From contig WGMT01000026.1 in the NCBI GenBank assembly GCA_016124945.1, positions 1 to 64,000 of the forward strand: 64,000 nt of DNA, in the 5' to 3' direction. Below are positions 38,300 through 48,700 of this stretch, in pieces (position 1 is the first letter of the stretch; each line of letters begins with the position of its first letter). The stretch is from a bacterium (GTDB taxonomy: Bacteria > Chloroflexota > Anaerolineae > Caldilineales > Caldilineaceae). The notes under the pieces are model-generated. The model did no database searches, was not told where the DNA came from, and saw only the letters and a list, made by a program, of their open reading frames with translations. The translations under genes and the position numbers were made by a program.

Positions 38300-39403
38300 A
38301 TGAAGATCGTTTCCATCGTCGGGGCTCGGCCCGAATTTGTACAGGCGACGCCCATCAGCCGGGCGCTGCGACCGCACCATCAGGAGATCCTGGTGCACAC
38401 GGGCCAGCACTACGACTATGCCATGTCTCAGACCTTCTTCGAGGAGCTGAACATCCCGGCCCCTGATTATTACCTGGGCGTCGGTTCCGGCTCACACGCC
38501 AAGCAGACCGCCGAGATGATGGTACGCATGGAAGAGGTGTTGCTGGCCGAGCGCCCCGATGTGGTGGTGGTGCGCGGTGACACCAATTCCACCATCGCCG
38601 GGGCGCTGGTGGCGGCCAAGTTGGGCATGCCCCTGGCCCATGTAGAGGCCGGCGAACGTAGCTTCGACCGCTCCATGCCCGAAGAGATCAACCGCCTCGT
38701 CACCGACCGGCTGGCCGATATGCACTTCTGCGTCAGCCGCACCGCCGTGGAACATCTGGCCGACGAAGGCATTCTCGGCAACGTCCACTGGGTGGGCGAC
38801 GTGATGTACGACGTCATGCTCAGCCAGATCGAGATTGCACGGCAGAAGTCGACGATCCTGCAAACGCTGGGCGTCGAGGCGAAAGGTTATGCACTGGTGA
38901 CCGTCCACCGCGCTGCCAACACGGACGATCCCGCCCGGTTGACACAGATTGTGGACGCGCTGAACAGCGTTGACGAGACGGTGATCTTCCCCGTCCACCC
39001 GCGCACACGCAAGGCGCTGGGGCAGATCGAAGCCGTCTTCGCGCCACATGTGCGCCTGATCGAACCAGTGGGCTATTTCGACATTATCACCCTGGAAGAG
39101 AGCGCCCGCCTCATCGCCACCGATTCGGGCGGCGTGCAGCGAGAAGCCTACTTCCTGGGCGTGCCCTGCATCACCCTGCGTGATGAAACCGAGTGGCACG
39201 AAACCGTATCCGCAGGCTGGAACTCTCTTGTTGGTGTAGAGACGGAAACCATCCTGGACGCGTGGCGCAACTTCCGCCCCAGCGGCGAGCGCCCCGCCAT
39301 TTTCGGTGAAGGAGACGCCGGCCGCAAGATCGCCGACATCCTCACCGCCTCACAGCAATCGACTGTCGCCGACATGGCGCTGGAAAAGGGAGTTTTGGTA
39401 TGA
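38300..39403 (+). CDS. wecB: Non-hydrolysing UDP-N-acetylglucosamine 2-epimerase family (WecB/WbpI-like)
   Basis: 367 residues, GT-B fold: VGARPEFVQATPISRAL, HTGQHYDYAMSQTFF, VRGDTNSTIAGALVA, HVEAGERSF, and the late TDSGGVQREAYFLGVPC. WecB inverts C2 of UDP-GlcNAc; WbpI does so on UDP-GlcNAc3NAcA. The WbpB, WbpD and WbpE-like genes nearby favour the second role, giving UDP-ManNAc3NAcA, but sequence alone cannot decide. AGAAAGG precedes the ATG at 38,300. The stop overlaps the next start (ATGA). Confidence 0.9.
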   Translation: MKIVSIVGARPEFVQATPISRALRPHHQEILVHTGQHYDYAMSQTFFEELNIPAPDYYLGVGSGSHAKQTAEMMVRMEEVLLAERPDVVVVRGDTNSTIAGALVAAKLGMPLAHVEAGERSFDRSMPEEINRLVTDRLADMHFCVSRTAVEHLADEGILGNVHWVGDVMYDVMLSQIEIARQKSTILQTLGVEAKGYALVTVHRAANTDDPARLTQIVDALNSVDETVIFPVHPRTRKALGQIEAVFAPHVRLIEPVGYFDIITLEESARLIATDSGGVQREAYFLGVPCITLRDETEWHETVSAGWNSLVGVETETILDAWRNFRPSGERPAIFGEGDAGRKIADILTASQQSTVADMALEKGVLV

Positions 39404-40761
39404 AAATTGGCATCGTCGGCGGCGGCATCATGGGCATCAGCCTGGCCTACTCGCTCATCAAACAGGGCGCAGAGGTGGAGATCTTTGAAGCGTCGCCCAC
39501 ACTTGGCGGCCTCGCCGGTCCGATTTACCTGGACGACGGCACCGCTGTGGATCGCTTCTACCATGCCATCCTTTCCAGCGATTCGTACCTGAGCGATCTG
39601 TGCAAGGAACTGGGGATCAGCGATCAACTGCGTTACAACGAAACCAAGATGGGTTTCTACTACCAGGGTGACATCCACCCCATGAACAACGTGCTCGAAT
39701 TCTTTCGCTTTCCGCCACTGGGGTGGATCGACCGTTTCCGCCTTGGGTTGACGGTTTTATATGCCCAATTTGTGAAGGATTGGAAGAAACTCGAAAGCAT
39801 CAGCGTAGAGGATTGGCTGGTACGATTGAGCGGGCGCAAGACCTTCACCCACATTTGGAAGCCGATGCTCAAGGCCAAATTCGACGGCGACTTCGCCAAC
39901 ACCCCCGCCACCTACATCTGGTCGCGATTGGTGCGCATGAAGTCGACCCGGGGCGGCGCCAGCCAGAAGGAAGAGGCCGGCCACCTCATCGGCGGCTACA
40001 TTGCCCTGCTCGACGCCATGGCGGATCGCATCCGCGCCGCCGGTGGCAAGATCCACCTGAGCACACCCGTACAGGAAATCGTTATCGAAGACGGCGCGGC
40101 CCGCGGCCTGCGCATCGGCGACGAAGTACACAGCTTCGACGCCGTCGTGTCCACGCTCCAGGTGCCCGTCTTCCAGCGTCTGATTCCTGGGGCCGACGCC
40201 CAATATCACGACTTCCTGAAGCAGGGCGAATACCTGGGCATCATCTGCCCGCTGCTGATTCTGAATCGTCCGCTCAGTGGATATTGGACGCTGAACATCA
40301 CCGATGACCGTGTCCCCTTTACCGGCATCATCGAGACGACATCGTACATCGACACACAGTATTCGGGCGGGCATCACCTCATCTACCTGCCCAAGTACAC
40401 CGCACCGGGCAGCGACTGGCAGAAGCGCAGCGACGAGGAGATCCGCGAGATCTGGCTCTCGAACCTGGAAAAGATGTTCCCCGACTTCTCACGCGCATCG
40501 GTGCGCTACTTCCTGGTTCACCGGGAGCGCTACGTGGAACCGCTACACGGCCTGAACGAGACGGACGAGATCCCCACGGTGGAGACGCCGGTAAAAAATC
40601 TCTTCCTGGCCACCACGGCGCAGATCTACCCGGCGCTGACCAACGGCGAATCGGTGGCCCGTCACGCCGAACAGGCAGCGCAGACCGTCCTGGCGAAGCG
40701 GCAGCCGGTGACGGCGAGCAAGCCGGTCGATGCGCCAATGCAAGTCGCCACGCCGGCGTAG
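39400..40761 (+). CDS. NAD(P)/FAD-dependent oxidoreductase, amine oxidase / UGM-like
   Basis: 453 residues. An N-terminal dinucleotide-binding motif GIVGGGIMGISLAYSLIKQG with EIFEASPTLGGLAG is followed by an FAD-binding domain of the protoporphyrinogen oxidase/UDP-galactopyranose mutase superfamily. The C-terminus holds TVETPVKNLFLATTAQIYP, where FAD contacts are usual. Members in surface-glycan clusters act on lipid-linked or nucleotide sugars; the reaction is unknown. Translationally coupled to the epimerase gene through an ATGA overlap. Confidence 0.8.
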   Translation: MKIGIVGGGIMGISLAYSLIKQGAEVEIFEASPTLGGLAGPIYLDDGTAVDRFYHAILSSDSYLSDLCKELGISDQLRYNETKMGFYYQGDIHPMNNVLEFFRFPPLGWIDRFRLGLTVLYAQFVKDWKKLESISVEDWLVRLSGRKTFTHIWKPMLKAKFDGDFANTPATYIWSRLVRMKSTRGGASQKEEAGHLIGGYIALLDAMADRIRAAGGKIHLSTPVQEIVIEDGAARGLRIGDEVHSFDAVVSTLQVPVFQRLIPGADAQYHDFLKQGEYLGIICPLLILNRPLSGYWTLNITDDRVPFTGIIETTSYIDTQYSGGHHLIYLPKYTAPGSDWQKRSDEEIREIWLSNLEKMFPDFSRASVRYFLVHRERYVEPLHGLNETDEIPTVETPVKNLFLATTAQIYPALTNGESVARHAEQAAQTVLAKRQPVTASKPVDAPMQVATPA

Positions 40762-40767
40762 TTAAAG

Positions 40768-40908
40768 AGTGATTGGTGATTAGTGATTGGTGATTAGGTC
40801 TCGACATATGTACATGAATTCATTTCGTACGTCCCTGTAGAGACAACGAAGCTTCCAATCATTCACCTATTAACAAGCCTAATCACCAATCACCAGTCAC
40901 AAATCACT
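40768..40908. repeat. Heptamer inverted element with 79-nt spacer (oxidoreductase to GT39 gap)
   Basis: Arms of 31 nt (40,768-40,798 and 40,878-40,908) agree at 28 positions when one is inverted. Left units read GTGATTG, GTGATTA, GTGATTG, GTGATTAGG. Spacer exactly 79 nt, starting TCTCGACAT. It starts 6 bp after one stop and ends 21 bp before the next start. Confidence 0.88.
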
Positions 40909-40929
40909 ATCTCCCCAGGAAAAACAACG

Positions 40930-42537
40930 TTGAGCACGCAAACGGGACGCATTGACGGGCTACAGAGCAAAAACATTCGAACAGGGTGGCGCATCGGCCA
41001 GATTGGCTGGGTGGCGCTCGCCCTCTTTTCGTTTGCCGTGATCGCCTTCCTGGCTTTCTACAACCTCACCGACTACCCGCGCACCTGGTTCGACGAAGGA
41101 TCGCACCTGCACGTTCCCAAGGCGCTGGTAACGATGGGCGTCTACGCCGACTACAGCAGCGAGGGGCTTCGCCACTTCGGCCCTACCATCGGCGTCGGCC
41201 CCACGGTGATGTTGCCCATCGCCGCCGTCTTCCAGATCTTCGACATGGGTCTGTTTCAGGCGCGGCTAGTAATCGTCCTCTACATGCTGGCCGCCATCGC
41301 CGTCTTTTTTCGGTTGGGCCTCATCTTTGGAGACCGCCGGTTCGCCTGGATCGCCGCCGCACTGGTGGTGACCTCGCAGGGCGTCTCGTTGGTCTACTAC
41401 GGGCGGCAGGTGTTGGGCGAGGTGCCGGGGCTCTTCTTCTTGCTCAGCGGGCTGGTGATCTGGTTTGGCGCAGGCGAACGGGCCGGCTACGGACGGCTCA
41501 GCCTCATCGGTCTGCTCTTTGGGCTGGCCGTGGTGACCAAGAACCAATATCTGCTGCTCATGGTGCCCACCATCGGCATTGCCTGGGTGGCCAACCTGAT
41601 CTACTACCGGCTCATGCCGCAGCGCTTCTTCATTGTGCCCGGCATCGTCATGGGTCTCTGTTACGCGCTCTGGCAGGTCTACATTGTGCTCTACCTGGGC
41701 CCAGCCACAGCCATGGAAAACCTCACCCTGCTGCGCAACGCCACGGCGGGCGCGGCGTTGGTCTTCTCGCCAGAGTTGATGAAACAGAGCTTCGCCCAAC
41801 TGTTCAGCCTGAACCTCTACCTGGGCTGGTTGCTGCCCGCCCTGCTCTACGCCTTCTTCCTGGCGCTGCCACGTGAACGTAAGGCGCAGTTCTGGGGAAT
41901 TTTGGTGATCTTCGCCGCCTTCAATCTGCTCTGGTACGTGGTGGCTTCGGTGGGTTGGCTACGCTACGCCTTTGCCGGTCTTGTCTTTGGCGGGCTCTTT
42001 GTGGCCCGACTCTTTGTGGACCTGATGGGCGGCGCGGAACGACGTCTGCCCCGCCTTAACGAAATTTGGCGGACGCCGGTGAGCGGACAGGTCGGCCCGG
42101 CGTTGCAGGCGACGATGGGGCTGATCCTGGCGGCCATGATCGCCCTGCCCCTGGCCCAATCGGCCTGGGACACGCTGCGCCCCGGCGAAAACACGCCCAT
42201 GGTCATGGCCGAATTCATGGACGAGCAGGTGCCGCTCGACGCACTGGTAGAAACATGGGAACCCGAAATGGGCTTCCTCACCGATCACAAATACCACTAC
42301 CCGCCTGCCGGGTTGCTCAACACCGCCGTCGGCTACATCTGGCTCGACGGCCCACCGCCTGCCGACTCTTACGATTTTGTGCAGAAGGAATTGCCCGACT
42401 ACGTGCTGGTGGGTGAGTTTGCCCGCTGGGTGGAGCTCTATCCACCAGACACGCTGGCTGAGTCCTACACACTGGTGACCCAAGTCGGCGCTTACGAACT
42501 CTACGAACGGTTAGATCGGTCTCAACAGGGCAATTGA
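40930..42537 (+). CDS. Polytopic glycosyltransferase, GT39/ArnT-like
   Basis: 535 residues with about eleven membrane helices. The first extracytoplasmic loop holds WFDEGSHLHVP, the acidic DE motif of GT-C enzymes such as ArnT and protein mannosyltransferases. These use polyprenyl-phosphate sugars as donors outside the membrane. The start is a TTG with AGGA nine bases upstream; no ATG fits. It is preceded and followed by heptamer elements. Confidence 0.85.
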   Translation: MSTQTGRIDGLQSKNIRTGWRIGQIGWVALALFSFAVIAFLAFYNLTDYPRTWFDEGSHLHVPKALVTMGVYADYSSEGLRHFGPTIGVGPTVMLPIAAVFQIFDMGLFQARLVIVLYMLAAIAVFFRLGLIFGDRRFAWIAAALVVTSQGVSLVYYGRQVLGEVPGLFFLLSGLVIWFGAGERAGYGRLSLIGLLFGLAVVTKNQYLLLMVPTIGIAWVANLIYYRLMPQRFFIVPGIVMGLCYALWQVYIVLYLGPATAMENLTLLRNATAGAALVFSPELMKQSFAQLFSLNLYLGWLLPALLYAFFLALPRERKAQFWGILVIFAAFNLLWYVVASVGWLRYAFAGLVFGGLFVARLFVDLMGGAERRLPRLNEIWRTPVSGQVGPALQATMGLILAAMIALPLAQSAWDTLRPGENTPMVMAEFMDEQVPLDALVETWEPEMGFLTDHKYHYPPAGLLNTAVGYIWLDGPPPADSYDFVQKELPDYVLVGEFARWVELYPPDTLAESYTLVTQVGAYELYERLDRSQQGN

Positions 42538-42568
42538 CCCTGTTGGGATTTTCTGCTTGAAACAAAAG

Positions 42569-42735
42569 ATGTGATTTGTGATTCGTGATTCGTGATTAGG
42601 TCTTGGAATGGTATTGCGATTCATACGCCAATATGCTCAACAAGCACGTTGGCTGTTCATTCGCTTGCCCATTGATAAACCCAATCACGAATCACGAATC
42701 ACGAATCACGAATCACGAATCACGAATCACCAATA
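42569..42735. repeat. Heptamer inverted element with 79-nt spacer (GT39 to giant protein gap)
   Basis: Left array ends at 42,600; spacer 42,601-42,679 is 79 nt and starts TCTTGGAAT; right array begins 42,680 with six perfect AATCACG units and one AATCACC. The perfect run suggests recent expansion by slippage. It ends 19 bp before the next ATG. Confidence 0.9.
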
Positions 42736-42754
42736 GCAAAACAGGAAGTGCATC

Positions 42755-45700
42755 ATGCGAAGTCGAAAACAGATCCAGCAGAAGATCCAGTACGGGCTGT
42801 TCAGCCTCATGACAATTTTCTCGCTACTCTTCGGTGCGTTTGTGCAGGTCAACAGCGCAGACGTGCAGGTTGCCGAAGTGCAGCAGCCAAACCAGGCTGT
42901 GACAGTAGGCCCAACCCCAATCTTGTTGGTGGTCAACGACGCCGGCCCATCGCCGTTTGGGCGCTATCTGGGTGAGATCCTGCGCGCCGAAGGGTTAAAC
43001 TTCTTCGACGTAGCCGATCTCAGCACCGTCACCGGGCCGCAGATGGCGAACTATGGGCTGGTCATCCTGGCTGAGACACCCCTCAGCGCGGGACAGGCAT
43101 CCCTGTTCAATGGCTACGTGGCCGACGGCGGACGCCTGATCGCCATGCGCCCCGACGCCCAGATCGCTGCTCTCTTCGGGCTGGGCAGCAGCACGGGGAC
43201 ACTGAACAGCGCCTACATGCAGATCGACGTCAATGCGACGCTCAACGGCGGCACGCCCGGTCAGGGTTTGCCTGCCGCTACGATGCAGTTCCACGGCAGC
43301 GCCAACCTGGCCGCAGCACAGCCGGGCGCGACTGTCCTTGCACAGCTTTACAACAATGCCGTCACCGCCGCCGGCTTCCCCGCCGTGACAGCGGGCAGCA
43401 ACGGCAAGGCAGTTGCCTTCACCTACGATCTGGCACACACCGTTGTCTACATGCGTCAGGGCAACCCGACCAACGCCAATGTTGACACCGACAACGACAA
43501 CGTCCTGCGCACGATTGACCTTTTCCAGGCCAACCCCGGCGCAGGCTATCCTAACCCCTGGGTGGATCTAGACAAGGTCGCCATCCCCCAGGCCGACGAG
43601 CAACAGCGTTTCCTGGCGCGGCTTGTCCACAATCTGCTCGGGGACGCGCTGCCGCTGCCCCAGCTCTGGTACTTCCCAGGCACGGCCAAGACGGTGCTCA
43701 TCCCCACAGGTGACGCACACGCCAACCCCACCAGCTACTACCAGACGATTATCGACAGCATCGCGCCCTACAACGCCGACATGACCTTCTACCTCTCGCC
43801 TGCCGGGGAACCGAACGGCGCGTCGGTGCAAAGCTGGCAGCCACTGGGCCATACCTTCGGCCTCCATCCCTACGCCTTCAGCATGGGCGATTTGACACAG
43901 GGCTACGCCCAATCGATGCAGTGGTTCCAAAGCCAATTCGGCCAACTGCCCTCGCGCACCGTTCGTAACCACCAGGTGGCCTGGTCGGGGTGGACAGATG
44001 CAGCGGTGACGGCTTCGCTACACGGCATGGCCTTGGACACCAACTTCTACCACTGGGGACCGTGGCTGCAGCAGCAAGGTGGAAGCTGGGTCCACGGCTA
44101 CATCACCGGCTCGGGACAGCCCATGAAGTTCATGAGCGCCGACGGCACGCTGATCCCCGTCTTCCAACAGTTGACCCAACTGGTCGACGAACAATTGACC
44201 GCTTTCAACGAGCTGTTGACAGCGCCGCAGGCTATCGCCGTTTCGCAGCAGATGATCGACGCCAGCCAGGCCGGCGACTACGCCGCGCTGATGACACAGT
44301 TCCATGTGGACTACTACTACCCGCCCAGCAGCGATTGGGCCGTGGGGACGCTGGCCTACGCCGCTCAACTTGGCGTGCCCATCCTCAACGCCGACGACTG
44401 GCTCACCTTCATAGAGACTCGCTACGGGGCAAACTACACGAATCTGGTATGGAACCCCACCAGCAAAACATTGAGCTTTGATCTCGGCGCGCCCAGCACA
44501 GTGGGCGTGGATCTCACCACCATGCTGCCGCTGACCTACGGGGGCGGCAGCCTGAGCACAGTAACCGTAGACGGCGGCGTGGCCGGCTTCACGGTGCAGA
44601 CAATCAAGGGCGTGGACGTGGCCTTTGTGAACATGAGCGCCGCCCCCCATCAGGTGACGGCCGTTTACGACGGCGCGCCGATTCCGCCTACGTCTACGCC
44701 GACGCCGGTGCCGCCTACAGCCACACCCACCCACACGGCCACGCCGACAAAAACACCGACCCTGGAACCAGGCATCACGCCCACAGCAACACCGACGCCG
44801 ACACAAACACCGACAGTCACCAATACGCCGCTGCCACCGACCAACACACCCACCCCAACCGCGACGCCACTGGGTGGTTCGGTGCTGCATTCCACCTTCG
44901 CCGACTTCAGCCCGGCCTGTGTAGAGACAGCCAACACCGCCGCCGGTGGCATCGGCGACGGCTCGGTCACGTTGACGGGTCAATTCGCCGACAACTTCAG
45001 CGGTGCTGCGCTCGACGGCGCTCTTTGGGCGGCGGGCAACTGGGCAGGCGGGGCCTACTCGCCGCTCCTCGGCAATGGGCAGATCTCGATTGGTGATGCC
45101 AATGGCGCCTGGGTGCGCTCGCAGCAGACCTTCACCCGCGGCGTCATCGAGGCGACAGCGGAATTCGGCGCAGGCGCATTCCAGCACATCGGCTTTGCCA
45201 GCCAGGACTTCGCCGGCAATCGCTACTTCATCTTCAGCACGTTCAACGGCAGCACCAGTCTCTATGCCCGTGTCAACAACAACGGCAGCGAGCAACAGAT
45301 CAACCTGGGCCCGCGACCGACCGGGCCGCACCAGTACCGCGTCGAGTGGAACGCCCTGGATGCAAGCAACGATCAGGTACGCTTCTTCATCGATGGTAAT
45401 CTCGTGGCCGATGTGACGGTGGCCAACGCCGGCGCGGCCAACTTCCACGTCTATCTCTCCAACGCCACCACCACGCCGCTGGTTGTTGACGCCATCCACA
45501 TGGCACCGGCTTATGCTGACAGCGGCAGCTTCGTCAGTTGCGCCCTCGATGCAGGTGACGGACACGCCTGGCAGACAATCTCGTGGCTGGCCGATCTCCC
45601 AAGCAACACCGGGCTGACGGTACAGACACGCACTTCGCTCGACACCCTCACGTGGACGGATTGGATCGACGTGCTCAACAGCGGCGACACGATTGCCACC

Positions 45701-48700
45701 CTGGGCAAGTTTCTACAATATCGCCTGCTGGTCTCGTCGAGCACAGGCGCGGCATCGCCCCAGGTGAACGAAGTCTACGCCGCCTACATGCCCGCCACCC
45801 TGCCCACCGTGACACCCACGCCGCCGGTCACGTCGACGCCGACGCCGACGGCTACGTCGACGGGGCCGGTGAACACACCGACGGCGACAGCAACACCGAC
45901 ACAGACGCCGACGTCAACACCCACCGAGACGTCGACGCCTTCAGGCAGCCTTGTGACACACACCACCTTCGCCGACTTCGGGCCGTCCTGTGTGGTAACG
46001 AACAACACCATCGCCGGTAGTGTAGGCAACGGCGCAGTGACGTTGACAGGTCAATTCGCCGACAGCTTCGACGGCGCTGCGCTTGACGGCGGACGCTGGC
46101 TTTCGGGCAACTGGGCCGGCGGCGCGTACTCACCCGCCTTCGCCAATGGACAGATCTCAATGGGCGACGCCAACGGCGCCTGGGTGCGCTCGCAACCCAC
46201 CTTTACCCGTGGCGTGATTGAGGCAACGGCAACATTCAGCGCAGGACCGTTCCAGCACATCGGTTTCGCCAGCCAGGACTTTAGCGGCAACCGCTACTTC
46301 ATCTTCAGCACCTTCAACGGAGACGGCAACCTCTACGCCCGCGTCAACAACAACGTCAGCGAGCAGCAGATCAACCTGGGTCCGCGCCCCACGGGTGAAC
46401 AGGTCTACCGGATCGAGTGGAACGCGCTGGACGCGGCCAACGATCAGGTGCGCTTCTTCGTGGGCGGTGTGCTTGTGGCCGATTTCGCCGTGACCAATGT
46501 CGGCGCGACCAACTTCCACGTCTACTTCTCCAACGCCACCACCACCCCGTTGACGGTCAACGCCGCCCATGTGACCCCGACCTACAGCGGCAGCGGCGAC
46601 TTTACAAGCTGTGTCCTCGACGCGGGGGGTGGCAACACCTGGCAAGCGCTCTATTGGCAGGCGGATCTGCCCGCCAATACAGGGCTCACCGTCCAGGCGC
46701 GCACCTCGCTTGACGGCGTCAACTGGACGGGTTGGGGCGCGCTTGCTGCAAGTGGCGATGTCATTGCCGCAGCGACACAGTATCTGCAATACCAACTGTT
46801 GCTCTCTTCCAACGACGGTGTAGATACGCCACGGGTCAACGAAGTCAGCGCGGCTTTTGCGCCGGGTACGGCAGCCACAGCCACGCCAACCACCACAGGC
46901 GAAGCGCCGACGGCTACGCCGACCACGCCGGCAACAGAGACGCCGGTTCCACCGACTCAGACGCCGGCTCCGCCAACAACAACGCCTGCCCCCGTGAGCG
47001 GCGCGGTGACACAGACAACCTTCGCCGACTTCAGCCCGTCCTGCACGGTGACGAACAACACGATCAGCGGCGGTGTGGGCAACGGCGCAGTGACGTTGCT
47101 TGGCCAATTCGCAGACAGCTTCGACGGTACGGTCCTCGACAGTGCGCGCTGGCTTTCAGGCGACTGGAACGGCGGGGCATATTCGCCTGTCCTCAGCAAT
47201 GGGCAAATGGAAGTGGGCAGCGCCAACAGCGCCTGGGTACGTTCGCAGCCAACCTTCACCCGCGGCGTTATTGAGGCGACGGCGACCTTCGGCGCAGGCC
47301 CCTGGCAGCATGTGGGCTTCGGCAGCCAGGACTTCAACGGCAACCGTTACTTCATCTTCAGCACCTTTAACGGTGACGGCAACCTTTACGCCCGTATCAA
47401 CAACAACAGCAGTGAGCAGCGCATAAACCTTGGGCCCGTGCCCACAGGCGAGCACGTCTACCGTGTCGAGTGGAACCCCTTGGACGCGGCCAACGATGAA
47501 GTGCGCTTCCTCATCGACGGTCAGCTTGTGGCGGATGTGGCGGTGATCAATGCAGGCGCGGCCAACTTCCACGCCTACTTCTCCAACGGCACCGCCACGC
47601 CGTTGACGGTCAACAGTGTGCATGTTGCCCCCACCTACAGGGGCAGCGGCGACTTTACAAGCTGTGTCCTCGACGCGGGGAGCGGCAACCTCTGGCAATC
47701 ACTGTCGTGGCAGGTGAATCTGCCTGCCAACACCGGCCTTACCGTCGCTGCGCGCACCTCGCAGGACGGCGTCACCTGGACGGAGTGGAACACACTCAGC
47801 GGCAGCGGTGATACCGTGGATGTGGTGGGGCAGTTCTTACAGTACCAGTTGCAACTGTCTTCGGTTGACGGCATCAACACACCTCAGGTTAACGAAGTCA
47901 TCGCCGCGTACGCGGCGGTGACTTCGCCCGATCCGCCAACAGCGACGCCGACAGCCACAGTCCCAACAGCCACACCCACGAACACCGCCGTTCCCCCGAC
48001 ACCGACGCCCACGGCAACCAATACGCCGACCGCAACAAACACGCCTGAGCCGACCGCCACCAACACAGCCACGCCGCAGCCAACCAATACTGCAACACCG
48101 CTGCCAACCAATACCGCAACACCAACTTTCACACCGACACCCACGCCACTGAGCATCACCAATGGTCTTTACGGCTATTGGCCCTTTAACAGCAACGCCA
48201 ACGATCTAAGCGGCAACGGTTTTAACGGTAGCTTGACCAATGGCGCGTCGATCAACACCACAGCCAGCACCAACAAGATCAGCACAGGCAAAGTCAGCCT
48301 GGACGGCAACAACGATTATGTAAACCTCTCCAACCGTGTCAGCAGCTTCCAAGGGTTGACCCAAGGTACAATCGCGGCCTGGGTACGCCCCACCGCGGCA
48401 AGATATGCCGTGATCTTCCAGGTGTCAGACCGAGGTGACAGTGATTCGCGCCTCGCGTTGATTCAATACTCGAATGGTTCTTTTGAGTTCTACATTCGTG
48501 AGGGATCGACGACCTATCTTCGCGTGAGGAGCAATGCTGGGCGCATCCCGCTGAACACGTGGACACATGTGGCCGTCACCGTGGACAGCACAGGCAACAA
48601 GCTCTATGTCAACGGCGTGCAGGTGCCTAGTTCAAACCTCACCTACCTGAACGGCACCAGCGCCACCAACCGTTTCATCGACGACGTCACCCAGCTCGAT

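Noticed and set aside
44018..45565. Long open frame on the minus strand within the giant gene
   Set aside because: It is Arg/Gly/Cys-rich shadow coding opposite a well-supported domain; no start signal or known motif.
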